Below, piece by piece: positions 1 through 9,535 of a stretch of 40,596 nt of DNA. The notes under the pieces are model-generated. The model did no database searches and was not told the origin of the DNA. It saw only the letters and a program-made list of their open reading frames with translations. The position numbers and the translations under genes were made by a program. Source of the stretch: an uncultured Eggerthellaceae bacterium. GTDB taxonomy: Bacteria; Actinomycetota; Coriobacteriia; Coriobacteriales; Eggerthellaceae. The DNA lies in NCBI GenBank assembly GCA_910585565.1, contig CAJUFC010000152.1:1-40596 (forward strand), given 5' to 3'. Each line of letters opens with the position of its first letter. Position 1 is the first letter of the stretch.

Positions 1-2
1 CG

Positions 3-206
3 CTCTACAGCGCGCCTTTGATCAATGCCGGCACCGCGCCCGACGTCACGTTCGGCAATGCTCTCGTGAAGGCATACTCCTCCCCCACCACCATCTCGGC
101 ACGAGGCCAGATCTACGAAACGCTCGTCCTCACGAGCCCGCAGCAGAACGAAACCGTCAGCCTTGCGGAGAACGTCAGCGCCATCGCCAACCTCGCTCTT
201 TCGTAG
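3..206 (+). CDS. C-terminal fragment of an unrecognised protein
   Basis: The frame is open from the first bases of the window and stops at 204-206, so this is the last 67 codons or so of a gene that begins outside. The residues contain no motif I recognise. The tail is Ala-, Thr- and Ser-rich and ends in ...ANLALS. It is read toward the origin, opposite to the minus-strand genes on this arm. A bidirectional hairpin terminator follows at 253-275. It could be the end of a secreted or binding protein, but nothing here proves that. The reading frame is fairly safe because it is continuous and is followed by a terminator; the function is unknown. Confidence 0.55.
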   Translation, partial: LYSAPLINAGTAPDVTFGNALVKAYSSPTTISARGQIYETLVLTSPQQNETVSLAENVSAIANLALS

Positions 207-252
207 CCGGCGCCAGCTGACGTCGAGATTGGTGCGCGTGATAAGCAAAGAA

Positions 253-275
253 AACGCCCGCACAAGGCGGGCGTT
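253..275. terminator. Bidirectional hairpin terminator
   Basis: A perfect 9-bp stem (AACGCCCGC / GCGGGCGTT) has a 5-base loop. It is followed by CATTTTAA on + and by TTCTTTG on -. It lies between the partial gene (+) and tRNA-Thr (-), which converge here, and could stop both. Confidence 0.75.
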
Positions 276-283
276 CATTTTAA

Positions 284-359
284 TGGAGCCGATGAGCGGA
301 CTCGAACCGCTGACCTACGCATTACGAGTGCGTTGCTCTACCAACTGAGCCACATCGGC
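284..359 (-). tRNA. tRNA-Thr (CGT anticodon)
   Basis: The minus strand folds into a full cloverleaf: acceptor GCCGATG/CATCGGC, D-loop AGTTGGTA, anticodon loop CTCGTAA (anticodon CGT, reading ACG) and T-loop TTCGAGT. The CCA end is encoded (284-286). It is the last gene of a three-tRNA minus-strand cluster downstream of gyrA. Confidence 0.96.
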
Positions 360-461
360 GCTAACGCAGAAGTATATCAAATTTGCCCGCCTGATTCACG
401 AAAGAACAAAAAGAATCAAAAGGCAAAAAGGGGTGAGGGGTTCGATTCCTGCGAGGGCGAC

Positions 462-492
462 AAAAAAAGGTCGCCAACCTTGGTTGACGACC
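462..492 (-). terminator. Rho-independent terminator after tRNA-Ala
   Basis: On the minus strand a 10-base arm pair (GGTCGTCAAC / GTTGGCGACC, one mismatch) with a 4-base loop is followed at once by seven T (A-run 462-468 on +). It would end the tRNA-Ile/tRNA-Ala transcript, so tRNA-Thr may depend on read-through or on its own promoter. Confidence 0.75.
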
Positions 493-502
493 GTCACTAT
501 CG

Positions 503-578
503 TGGTGGAGCATAGGGGGATCGAACCCCTGACCTCAGGCTTGCAAAGCCCGCGCTCTCCCAGCTGAGCTAATGCCCC
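503..578 (-). tRNA. tRNA-Ala (TGC anticodon)
   Basis: The minus strand gives a complete cloverleaf with acceptor GGGGCAT/ATGCTCC (one G-U pair), anticodon loop TTTGCAA (anticodon TGC), T-loop TTCGATC and an encoded CCA at 503-505. tRNA-Ile and tRNA-Ala next to gyrA, outside an rRNA operon, is an arrangement also known from mycobacteria. Confidence 0.97.
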
Positions 579-585
579 AATTTTA

Positions 586-629
586 ATAAACGCTCCACCG
601 GCTAACTCGGCTCACGGTGGAGCGTTTAT
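586..629. repeat. Perfect 15-bp inverted repeat between two tRNA genes
   Basis: The arms ATAAACGCTCCACCG (586-600) and CGGTGGAGCGTTTAT (615-629) are perfect complements around a 14-base loop. It sits between tRNA-Ile and tRNA-Ala and has no clean U-tract on either strand. It may be a processing signal that frees the tRNA ends, or a weak terminator. Confidence 0.7.
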
Positions 630-636
630 CGCAAAA

Positions 637-713
<77 letters not shown>

Positions 714-756
714 ATTTCGTCGACGAAACATTGCTGCCTCGCGCAAACGCTTGAAT

Positions 757-786
757 ACTTTACAACATAGTAACAAGCGTGGTCAA
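757..786 (-). promoter_or_regulatory. Promoter of the tRNA cluster
   Basis: On the minus strand TTGACC (781-786) and TAAAGT (757-762) are separated by 18 bases, upstream of tRNA-Ile. This fits a housekeeping sigma promoter, so the tRNAs need not depend on gyrA transcription. Confidence 0.55.
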
Positions 787-852
787 GAACTATCTTCCAA
801 TAATTTCACAATCCCTCGTCTGCGAAGCCTCTTCCTTCGTGCCTTAGCGCCG

Positions 853-3423
<2,571 letters not shown>

Positions 3424-3482
3424 GTATTCCCCTCTTTACGCGAGACGCCCAAGCCCAGCGGGGGCGCCCCGCCTCGGCATTG

Positions 3483-5423
3483 CTAGATGTCCAGGAAGCG
3501 CACGTCTTTCGCGTGGTCTTGGATGAAACGCTTGCGTGGCTCGACCTGCTCGCCCATGAGCTCGCTCACCACGCGCTCGGCCTGGGCGGCGTCCTCGATG
3601 CCCACTTGCAAAAGCGTGCGGCGACGCGGCTCCATCGTGGTTTCCCATAGCTGGTCAGGGTCCATCTCGCCCAAGCCCTTGTATCGCTGAATGTCGAACT
3701 TGTCTGGGTTGGGCAGCTCGGCAAGAAGCGCCTTCAACGCATCGTCGTTGTAGACGTATTGCTCGATCTTGGTGGAGCGAGAGTTCTTCTTCTTGAGGCC
3801 GTAGAGCGGCGGCTGCGCGATATAGATGTAGCCGCGAGCGATGAGCTCAGGCATGTAGCGATAGAAGAACGTGAGCAGGAGGCAGCGGATATGCGCACCG
3901 TCCACGTCAGCGTCCGTCATGATGATGATGCGATGATAGCGCGCCTTGTCCGCATCGAAGTCGTCGCCAATGTTGGTGCCGATGGCCGTGATAAGCGAGC
4001 TGATGGTCTCTGACGAGAGCGAGCGATGCAAGCCAGCGCGCTCGACATTGAGAATCTTGCCACGCAGCGGCAGGATGGCCTGGAACTTGCGGTCGCGAGC
4101 CTGTTTCGCCGAACCGCCTGCGGAGTCGCCCTCTACGATGAATATTTCGGACAGCGACGCATCCTTGGAGGCGCAGTCGGCCAGCTTGCCTGGCAGGCTA
4201 AACGAGTCCAGCACGTTCTTGCGGCGCGTGGCCTCGCGGGCCTTGCGAGCAGCCTCGCGAGCCTTGAGCGCCTGCGATGCCTTGTTGACGATGCGCTTGG
4301 CCGGGGTGGGGTTCTCTTCCAGATACTCGGCCAGGCCCTTCGTCACGGCGTTTTGCACGAGGCTGCGAATCTCAGTGTTGCCAAGCTTCGTCTTGGTCTG
4401 ACCCTCGAACTGCGGGTCATGCAGCTTGACGGAAATGACCGCCGCCAAGCCCTCGCGCGCATCCTCGCCGGAAAGGTTGGAGTCTTTCTCCTTGAGCAGG
4501 CCCTTGCTGCGCGCGTAATCGTTGAGCGTGCGCGTCAGCGCTTGCTTGAAGCCATCGAGGTGCGTGCCGCCCTCGGTGGTATTGATGTTATTGGCAAACG
4601 CCATGATATTCGAGGAGTACGAGCTGGACCATTGCAACGCCACCTCTACCTCGCCATCGCCGTTTTCTGCCTCGAAGTAGACAGGCTTGTTGAGCGTCTC
4701 TTTGCCCTCGTTGAGGTACTTGACGAAATCGATGATGCCGCCTTCTGCCTTGAACACCTCTGTGCGCGGGTTGCCGTCTGCGTCAGTGACGCGCTCGTCG
4801 TGCAGGGTAATCTTGAGGCCCTTGTTGAGAAACGCCATTTCGCGGAAGCGGTTGGCCAGCGTGTCATAGTCGTAGACGGTGGTCTCGGTGAAGATGTCAG
4901 GGTCGGGCCAAAACGTGATGGTGGTGCCGGTGCGGTTCGTCTTGCCCAGCTTCTTCATCTTGGTCTTTGTGTTGCCGCGCTCGAACTCGATCTCGTACTC
5001 GTATCCGTCGCGAGCCACGTTGACGCGCGTCATGCGCGACAGCGCGTTGACGACTGAGACGCCCACGCCGTGCAGGCCGCCAGACGTCTTGTATCCACCA
5101 TCGCCAAACTTGCCGCCAGCGTGCAAGATCGTGAGAACGACCTCGACGGTCGGGATCTTTTCCTTAGGGTGAATCTCCACCGGGATGCCGCGGCCGTTGT
5201 CCGCAACGGTGACGGAGTTGTCCTGGTGTATCCACACCTCGATGTTGTCACAGAACCCGGCTAATGCCTCGTCGACCGAGTTGTCGACGACCTCATACAC
5301 CAGATGATGCAAGCCGCGCGGGCCCGTCGAGCCAATGTACATGCCCGGACGCATGCGCACTGCCTCGAGTCCTTCGAGAACGCGTATGTTCTCAGCCCCA
5401 TAGCTACTGGGTTTTTCAGCCAT
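3483..5423 (-). CDS. gyrB: DNA gyrase subunit B
   Basis: This is the ATPase subunit of gyrase. The protein has 646 residues, normal for actinobacteria. The GHKL ATPase core is visible: EVVDNSVDEA (N-box), ADNGRGIP (73-81) and GGLHGVGVSVVNALS. The TOPRIM part follows, with EGDSAGGSAK and the metal-binding DADVDGAH, and a typical C-terminal tail. An in-frame ATG lies 15 codons upstream, but I chose 5423 because MAEKPSSYGAENI matches the family start and AAAGGGGAATAC supplies a good ribosome-binding site. A TATAAT box at 5489-5494 lies in the 185-base gap upstream. gyrA follows on the same strand. Confidence 0.98.
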   Translation of the reverse strand: MAEKPSSYGAENIRVLEGLEAVRMRPGMYIGSTGPRGLHHLVYEVVDNSVDEALAGFCDNIEVWIHQDNSVTVADNGRGIPVEIHPKEKIPTVEVVLTILHAGGKFGDGGYKTSGGLHGVGVSVVNALSRMTRVNVARDGYEYEIEFERGNTKTKMKKLGKTNRTGTTITFWPDPDIFTETTVYDYDTLANRFREMAFLNKGLKITLHDERVTDADGNPRTEVFKAEGGIIDFVKYLNEGKETLNKPVYFEAENGDGEVEVALQWSSSYSSNIMAFANNINTTEGGTHLDGFKQALTRTLNDYARSKGLLKEKDSNLSGEDAREGLAAVISVKLHDPQFEGQTKTKLGNTEIRSLVQNAVTKGLAEYLEENPTPAKRIVNKASQALKAREAARKAREATRRKNVLDSFSLPGKLADCASKDASLSEIFIVEGDSAGGSAKQARDRKFQAILPLRGKILNVERAGLHRSLSSETISSLITAIGTNIGDDFDADKARYHRIIIMTDADVDGAHIRCLLLTFFYRYMPELIARGYIYIAQPPLYGLKKKNSRSTKIEQYVYNDDALKALLAELPNPDKFDIQRYKGLGEMDPDQLWETTMEPRRRTLLQVGIEDAAQAERVVSELMGEQVEPRKRFIQDHAKDVRFLDI

Positions 5424-5488
5424 GTATTCCCCTTTGTCTTTCGAATCGTGTGATGCGCTTAGAGTCAATTACACGAATATTTGTTCTA

Positions 5489-5494
5489 ATTATA
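5489..5494 (-). promoter_or_regulatory. -10 box upstream of gyrB
   Basis: A consensus TATAAT on the minus strand lies 66 bases upstream of the gyrB start in an AT-rich stretch. No good -35 box sits at 16-18 bases. It suggests that gyrB-gyrA has its own promoter, separate from dnaN-recF. Confidence 0.45.
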
Positions 5495-5572
5495 CCATAA
5501 TGGCACCTTACAAGGGAACACAGAATTGAGCGTAAGCCATCATTTGCATACGGGCTTGGTACGTTCCGCCTA

Positions 5573-5597
5573 CCTGGCAACAATCGCCGTTGCTAGG
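5573..5597 (-). repeat. Stem-loop downstream of recF
   Basis: The arms CCTGGCAAC and GTTGCTAGG pair over 9 bp (one wobble) around a 7-base loop, just past the recF stop codon. There is no U-tract. It may be a weak terminator or an mRNA-stabilising hairpin. Confidence 0.4.
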
Positions 5598-5608
5598 GGC
5601 GATGTGGC

Positions 5609-6727
5609 TCATAGCTCAACGAGCCGCGCGCGATCCAGCATCTCCGTATCGAAGTAGTCCACATGAGCCGTCGTGATGAACGCCTGCTTGCCTTCGAGCA
5701 GCGTCTCGACGAGGGCCGCTCGGCGCTGCGCGTCGAGCTCGGACATGACATCATCGAGGAGCAGCACCGGCAACTGGTCGAGGATGTCCTCGATGACCTC
5801 TGCCTCGGCGAGCTTGATTGAAAGGACGATGGAGCGCTGCTGGCCTTGGCTTGCGAACTTCGTCGAGTCCAGCCCGTCGAGCGAGATGCGCACCGCGTCG
5901 AGATGCGGACCGACGAGGGCACGATGGCGGCGCCGTTCGTCCCCTTGGCACGCCTCGATGGCCGCGCGCAAGGTGCTGACACTGGTCGGAAGCGACACGG
6001 ATTCAGATGCCGCGATATCGTGCGTCGCCTCTGGCTCTATGCCGTCCGTCTCGAACGAAGCCCGATAGTCCGCCGTCAGCGGCTCGCGCCCTCCCGAGAT
6101 GCTGGCATAGTGTGCCGCGATTTTCGGCTCCAAGCGCGCGAACAGCGCCCGGCGATAGCTCGTCAGCTGCTCGCCGATCTTGGCGAAAAGCTCGTTCGTC
6201 GCATCAAGGAGCGCAGAGGGCGCCTCATCTGCCAGGAGGCGGTTCTTGTGCCGCAATATCTTCTCGTAGTCGCGCACGATCTGGTAATAGTTGGCGTTCA
6301 CCTGGGAGCCAACCAGGTCCAGCTCATGCCGGCGCACGCGGTCCGACCCCTTCGCAAGGTTCAGGTCATCAGGCGTGAACGTAACCGATGGCAGCGTGCC
6401 GCGCAGGTCCTTCGGACGACGGCGCTTGCCATTGAGCATATATGTGCGCTTGCCTTCGCTGATGGCCAGCGCTCGGTCAAGCTCGCGCTGCCCGTCGGTG
6501 ACGCTACAGGAGATGCGCGCCGTGCCCTCGCCGCGCCGGACGAGCTCGGTGCCCGTGGCGTTGCGAAACGACGACGTTGCCGTCAACAGCTGCAACGCCT
6601 CAATCGCATTGGTCTTCCCCGCGGCATTGGGCCCCGCGAGAATTGTCAAGTCGCCAATGCCTTCGAGGCGGAAATCCTCGTATGACCTGAAGTTATGCAG
6701 GTGTATGTCAGTGATGCGCAGACTCAT
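5609..6727 (-). CDS. recF: DNA replication and repair protein RecF
   Basis: RecF is an SMC-like ATPase that helps load RecA at gapped or stalled replication sites. The 372-residue protein has Walker A GPNAAGKT (32-39), the ABC-type signature SQGQQRS (293-299) and Walker B LLLDDVMSELD (from 322). The frame is open for 27 further codons upstream to an ATG at 6808. I placed the start at 6727 because MSLRITDIHLHNFRSYEDF matches the family N-terminus exactly. The site there is poor for ribosome binding, so the longer form cannot be excluded. The gene lies 107 bases after dnaN, in the usual dnaN-recF-gyrB-gyrA order. Confidence 0.95.
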   Translation of the reverse strand: MSLRITDIHLHNFRSYEDFRLEGIGDLTILAGPNAAGKTNAIEALQLLTATSSFRNATGTELVRRGEGTARISCSVTDGQRELDRALAISEGKRTYMLNGKRRRPKDLRGTLPSVTFTPDDLNLAKGSDRVRRHELDLVGSQVNANYYQIVRDYEKILRHKNRLLADEAPSALLDATNELFAKIGEQLTSYRRALFARLEPKIAAHYASISGGREPLTADYRASFETDGIEPEATHDIAASESVSLPTSVSTLRAAIEACQGDERRRHRALVGPHLDAVRISLDGLDSTKFASQGQQRSIVLSIKLAEAEVIEDILDQLPVLLLDDVMSELDAQRRAALVETLLEGKQAFITTAHVDYFDTEMLDRARLVEL

Positions 6728-6834
6728 GATCGAGAGATTCAGCGAAGCGAATGCCGCTTGGGCCAACAAAACGCGCTCGGCGGCACGTAGCACCCACGAT
6801 GGCGCCACGGCTGGATGCAGCCGGCTCGCTGTCG

Positions 6835-7947
6835 CTAGATTCTCACCGGCATGATCAGATACAGATACTCGTCCGCGCCGTCGCCGACCGAACGGAATAT
6901 GCCGGGCTTCAGCGGAGAGGTGGTGTCGAAGTACACCTCGTCGTCCTTGATGACCGACAACCCATCAGATATATAGGCAGAGTTGAACGCAATCTCTGTC
7001 TCCTCGCCTTCGATGGGACAATCGATGCTCTCCTGCACCGATCCCACGTCCGCCGCAGACACCGTAATCTGCGCGAGGTTCACCGCAGGCGACAGCGAGA
7101 AGCGGATAGGTGCCGCAGACGAGCTGATGAGCGCGGCGCGATGAATGGCCGCAGCCAGGCCCTCCACTGGGAAGGTCGCGCGCGTGGTGTATCCGTCAGG
7201 CAGCAGCTGGCGATAGTTCGGGTACGTTCCCTCGATGCGGCGATTGATGAACGTCGTCTCGCCAACGTTGATGATGATCTGGTTGTCGGCGACGCCGAGC
7301 GTGATCTCGTCCACGTCGGCAGACAGCGCGGCAACGTCGTTCATGAACGAGCCCGCGATGACGGCGCGAAAGTCCTCGGTGCCGTTGTAGTTTTCAGAAT
7401 CGATGTCGCAGCTGGTGAGGGCGAGGCGATAGGAGTCAGTCGAGACCATGTTGAGGCGCGCTCCCTCCGTCTCGATCATGATGCCGGTGAGAATCGCGCG
7501 GCTCTCGTCGCGCGACACGGCACGCGCGACGCGCTTTACCATGCGCGAAAACGTGCTGAAGGGAAGTCGTATCGTTTGGTGCGCCTCGGCCTTCGGGAAG
7601 CCGGGGAAGTCCTCGGCTGCCAACGTCTTGACTGAAAACGCCGAGGTGTCGCACGTAATCTTGGCTTCGCCTGGTGCCGCCTCGACATGCACGGCAGCCT
7701 CAGGCAGGCTCTTTACGATGTCTGAGAACAGCTTGCCTGGCACGACCGCCCGGCCTGCCTCTTCGACGAGCGCTGCAACGGAAGTCTGGATGGATAGCTC
7801 CAAGTCGGTTGACTGCAGCACGATCTCGTCTTGGGTGGCATCGATGAGTATGCCTGAGAGAACCGGCAGGGTCGAGCGAGTGGAAACGCCCTTTTCCACG
7901 ATGGCAAGTGCGCGCTGGAGTTCTGTCTTGTTTATGCTGAATTTCAT
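6835..7947 (-). CDS. dnaN: DNA polymerase III beta subunit (sliding clamp)
   Basis: This is the ring-shaped clamp that tethers DNA polymerase III and many repair proteins to DNA. The protein has 370 residues, normal for the family. It starts MKFSINKTELQRALAIVEKG and has STRSTLPVLSGI and the C-terminal YLIMPVRI, which lines the protein-binding pocket. The start ATG has GAAGGA seven bases upstream. It is the first gene of the minus-strand replication operon. A TATAAT box at 7998-8003 is a likely promoter element. dnaA is not upstream of it on the same strand but across the origin gap, which is unusual. Confidence 0.98.
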   Translation of the reverse strand: MKFSINKTELQRALAIVEKGVSTRSTLPVLSGILIDATQDEIVLQSTDLELSIQTSVAALVEEAGRAVVPGKLFSDIVKSLPEAAVHVEAAPGEAKITCDTSAFSVKTLAAEDFPGFPKAEAHQTIRLPFSTFSRMVKRVARAVSRDESRAILTGIMIETEGARLNMVSTDSYRLALTSCDIDSENYNGTEDFRAVIAGSFMNDVAALSADVDEITLGVADNQIIINVGETTFINRRIEGTYPNYRQLLPDGYTTRATFPVEGLAAAIHRAALISSSAAPIRFSLSPAVNLAQITVSAADVGSVQESIDCPIEGEETEIAFNSAYISDGLSVIKDDEVYFDTTSPLKPGIFRSVGDGADEYLYLIMPVRI

Positions 7948-7997
7948 GGGCGATCCTTCGTTCGAGAACCACAGAGATGCTGCTCAATTGGCTCACC

Positions 7998-8003
7998 ATT
8001 ATA
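7998..8003 (-). promoter_or_regulatory. -10 box upstream of dnaN
   Basis: A consensus TATAAT on the minus strand lies 51 bases upstream of the dnaN start. I do not see a good -35 hexamer at the right distance. Confidence 0.45.
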
Positions 8004-8085
8004 CTGCACGGCCCGGCGGCATCCTTCGGGTTGCTGCGCGGCTCAGAGAAATGGGATTCGGTTCTGGCGAATTCCGTTCACATTC

Positions 8086-8145
8086 ATTCAAGTTCATTCG
8101 GCATGCATGATTCTTCATGATTGTTCATGAATGCGAATGATTCGG
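8086..8145. repeat. 10-bp-periodic repeat array in the origin gap
   Basis: Successive 10-base units begin at 8106 (CATGATTCTT), 8116 (CATGATTGTT), 8126 (CATGAATGCG) and 8136 (AATGATTCGG). Looser copies start at 8086 and 8096 (ATTC...). The period equals about one helical turn, so related bases face the same side of the DNA. Confidence 0.6.
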
Positions 8146-8220
8146 AATTCAGGGTACGAATAAGCAAGAATAATGATGAAAAGGTCGGAATTCTGCTCTG
8201 AATAACGCGTGGTGCGTGAT

Positions 8221-8275
8221 TTGTCTACAGAGCAGCTGTGCATAATGTGCATAACTTTCTCAAACATGGGGATAA
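8221..8275. promoter_or_regulatory. Cluster of DnaA-box-like 9-mers
   Basis: TTGTCTACA (+) is followed by two abutting TTATGCACA on the minus strand (8237-8245 and 8246-8254) and TTATCCCCA on the minus strand (8267-8275). The last three are each one base from TTATCCACA. Their close packing suggests a DnaA-binding region; binding is not proven. Confidence 0.5.
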
Positions 8276-8466
8276 GTTTCCAATAATTCCGCTGCACGCT
8301 GGTTTTGTTTGATTGATGAAGTGCGCGGCTTCCTGTTAATTACGCATTTCTCGCCACGCTTGCCTATCTCAGAATATGACTCTGAACAGGCATGTTTCTA
8401 TCTCTTGCGTAAAATCGAACAAACGGACGTGTTGAAATGAATGCAAGTCATCCGCTTTGTTGCGCG

Positions 8467-8487
8467 GACGGATTTCTCCAATCCGTC
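8467..8487. repeat. Hairpin within the origin gap
   Basis: The arms GACGGATT (8467-8474) and AATCCGTC (8480-8487) are perfect complements around a 5-base loop. Neither strand has a U-tract, so it is not an obvious terminator. Confidence 0.45.
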
Positions 8488-8692
8488 TATCGGGTAATCT
8501 CTTTCAGAATGCAAAAGTCAAGAACAAATTGCAAAAGTTTTTAACCGGTCTTTCATAATCGACGACCTCATTTGTTAATTCTGATTCGGGTTTTCCACTT
8601 TCCCTGAATAACTTGTTGATAACTTTTCTCATTCAGCGCGTTTTGTGCATTTTTGCGAATATTCCAGAATGATTTGATGCATACTGATTGAC

Positions 8693-9493
8693 ATGGATTT
8701 CGATTACTCTTTTGTACATAGCCCTGCGCGGATTGCCGTCTATGACGATCTTTTGAGCTCGCCGCGCATCATCGACATCGAACCGAGCGAGACGCGCGAG
8801 TTCATCGGCGCGCTCGCATCCACCATCTATAGCAACTCCCAGGCAGCCGGTGGAGAGATCCCCTTCTCCATTATCTTGCAGGTCGCAGAGAATTTCATCC
8901 ACTCGCGCTTCACCGAGGTGGTGGTTTCCATCTTCGACCGAGGCAACACCATTCGCTTCGCTGACCAAGGCCCTGGCATCATCGACAAGGACAAGGTGCA
9001 GCAACCGGGGTTTTCCTCAGCCACCGCGCCGATGAAACAATACATTCACGGCGTCGGGTCGGGCTTGCCCATCGTTCGAGAATACATGGAGACGAAAAAC
9101 GGCACGATCCAGATCGAGGACAACATCGACTCGGGCGCCGTCATCACCATCAGCCTCAACCAAAAGGCCGCTCCCAAGGCCGTCGAGGCCGAGCCGCTTG
9201 CCGAGCCCATCCTGAGAAGCCGCCCCGCGCAGGCAGCCTCTTCAGCCGATCGCGAGCTCGACCTGCTCATGGCCGGCCTTTCGAAGCGAGCCTACTCCAT
9301 CCTCTCGCTGTTCGCGCTCGAGAAGGTGTGGGGCGTGACCGACATATCGAAAGAGCTGGAACTTCCCCCGTCCAGCACGTTCTCGGAATTGAACAAACTC
9401 GAGGAAGCAGGTATCATTACCAAACTTGGGAAGAAGCGCGCCCTCACTGATTTCGGTGCAAAAGTGGTGGAAGACCTCCATGACGCCCTGTGA
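8693..9493 (+). CDS. GHKL ATPase domain fused to a winged-helix DNA-binding domain
   Basis: A 266-residue protein of two parts. Residues ~25-156 are a histidine-kinase-type or anti-sigma-type ATPase fold with N-box QVAENFIH (E66, N67), G1 box ADQGPGI (90-96) and G2 box GVGSGLPIV (120-128). No phosphoacceptor histidine region is present. After an Ala/Pro/Glu linker, residues ~190-266 form a winged helix of MarR/ArsR style, with a recognition helix near SSTFSELNKLEEAG and a wing near IITKLGKKRALT. There is no membrane segment. I found no Shine-Dalgarno site before the ATG, so it may be leaderless or weakly translated. It lies between oriC and dnaA, 42 bases before dnaA on the same strand, so both are probably co-transcribed. 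An ATP-sensing transcription regulator of this operon is plausible but inferred. Confidence 0.85.
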   Translation: MDFDYSFVHSPARIAVYDDLLSSPRIIDIEPSETREFIGALASTIYSNSQAAGGEIPFSIILQVAENFIHSRFTEVVVSIFDRGNTIRFADQGPGIIDKDKVQQPGFSSATAPMKQYIHGVGSGLPIVREYMETKNGTIQIEDNIDSGAVITISLNQKAAPKAVEAEPLAEPILRSRPAQAASSADRELDLLMAGLSKRAYSILSLFALEKVWGVTDISKELELPPSSTFSELNKLEEAGIITKLGKKRALTDFGAKVVEDLHDAL

Positions 9494-9535
9494 CGGCAAC
9501 GTATGGCTTTCGCCGCTTGAAGGATGTGATACCGC

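Larger units (their letters stand above)
8086..8690. other. Probable origin of replication (oriC)
   Basis: This AT-rich gap separates minus-strand dnaN-recF-gyrB-gyrA from plus-strand dnaA and its followers, so nearly all genes on both sides read outward. It holds a 10-bp-periodic array (8086-8145) and DnaA-box-like 9-mers. The latter are TTGTCTACA at 8221-8229, tandem TTATGCACA on the minus strand at 8237-8245 and 8246-8254, TTATCCCCA (minus, 8267-8275) and TTATCAACA (minus, 8614-8622). It also has a hairpin (8467-8487) and two GCAAAAGT copies 20 bases apart (8511 and 8531). No perfect TTATCCACA is present, so the exact extent of the origin is inferred from context. Confidence 0.65.

Noticed and set aside
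431..463. A GGTTCGATTCC stretch resembling the T-arm and 3' end of a tRNA, as left behind at an attachment site
   Set aside because: The T-stem pairs at only three of five positions, no acceptor or anticodon arm is present, and no integrase or element border is nearby.
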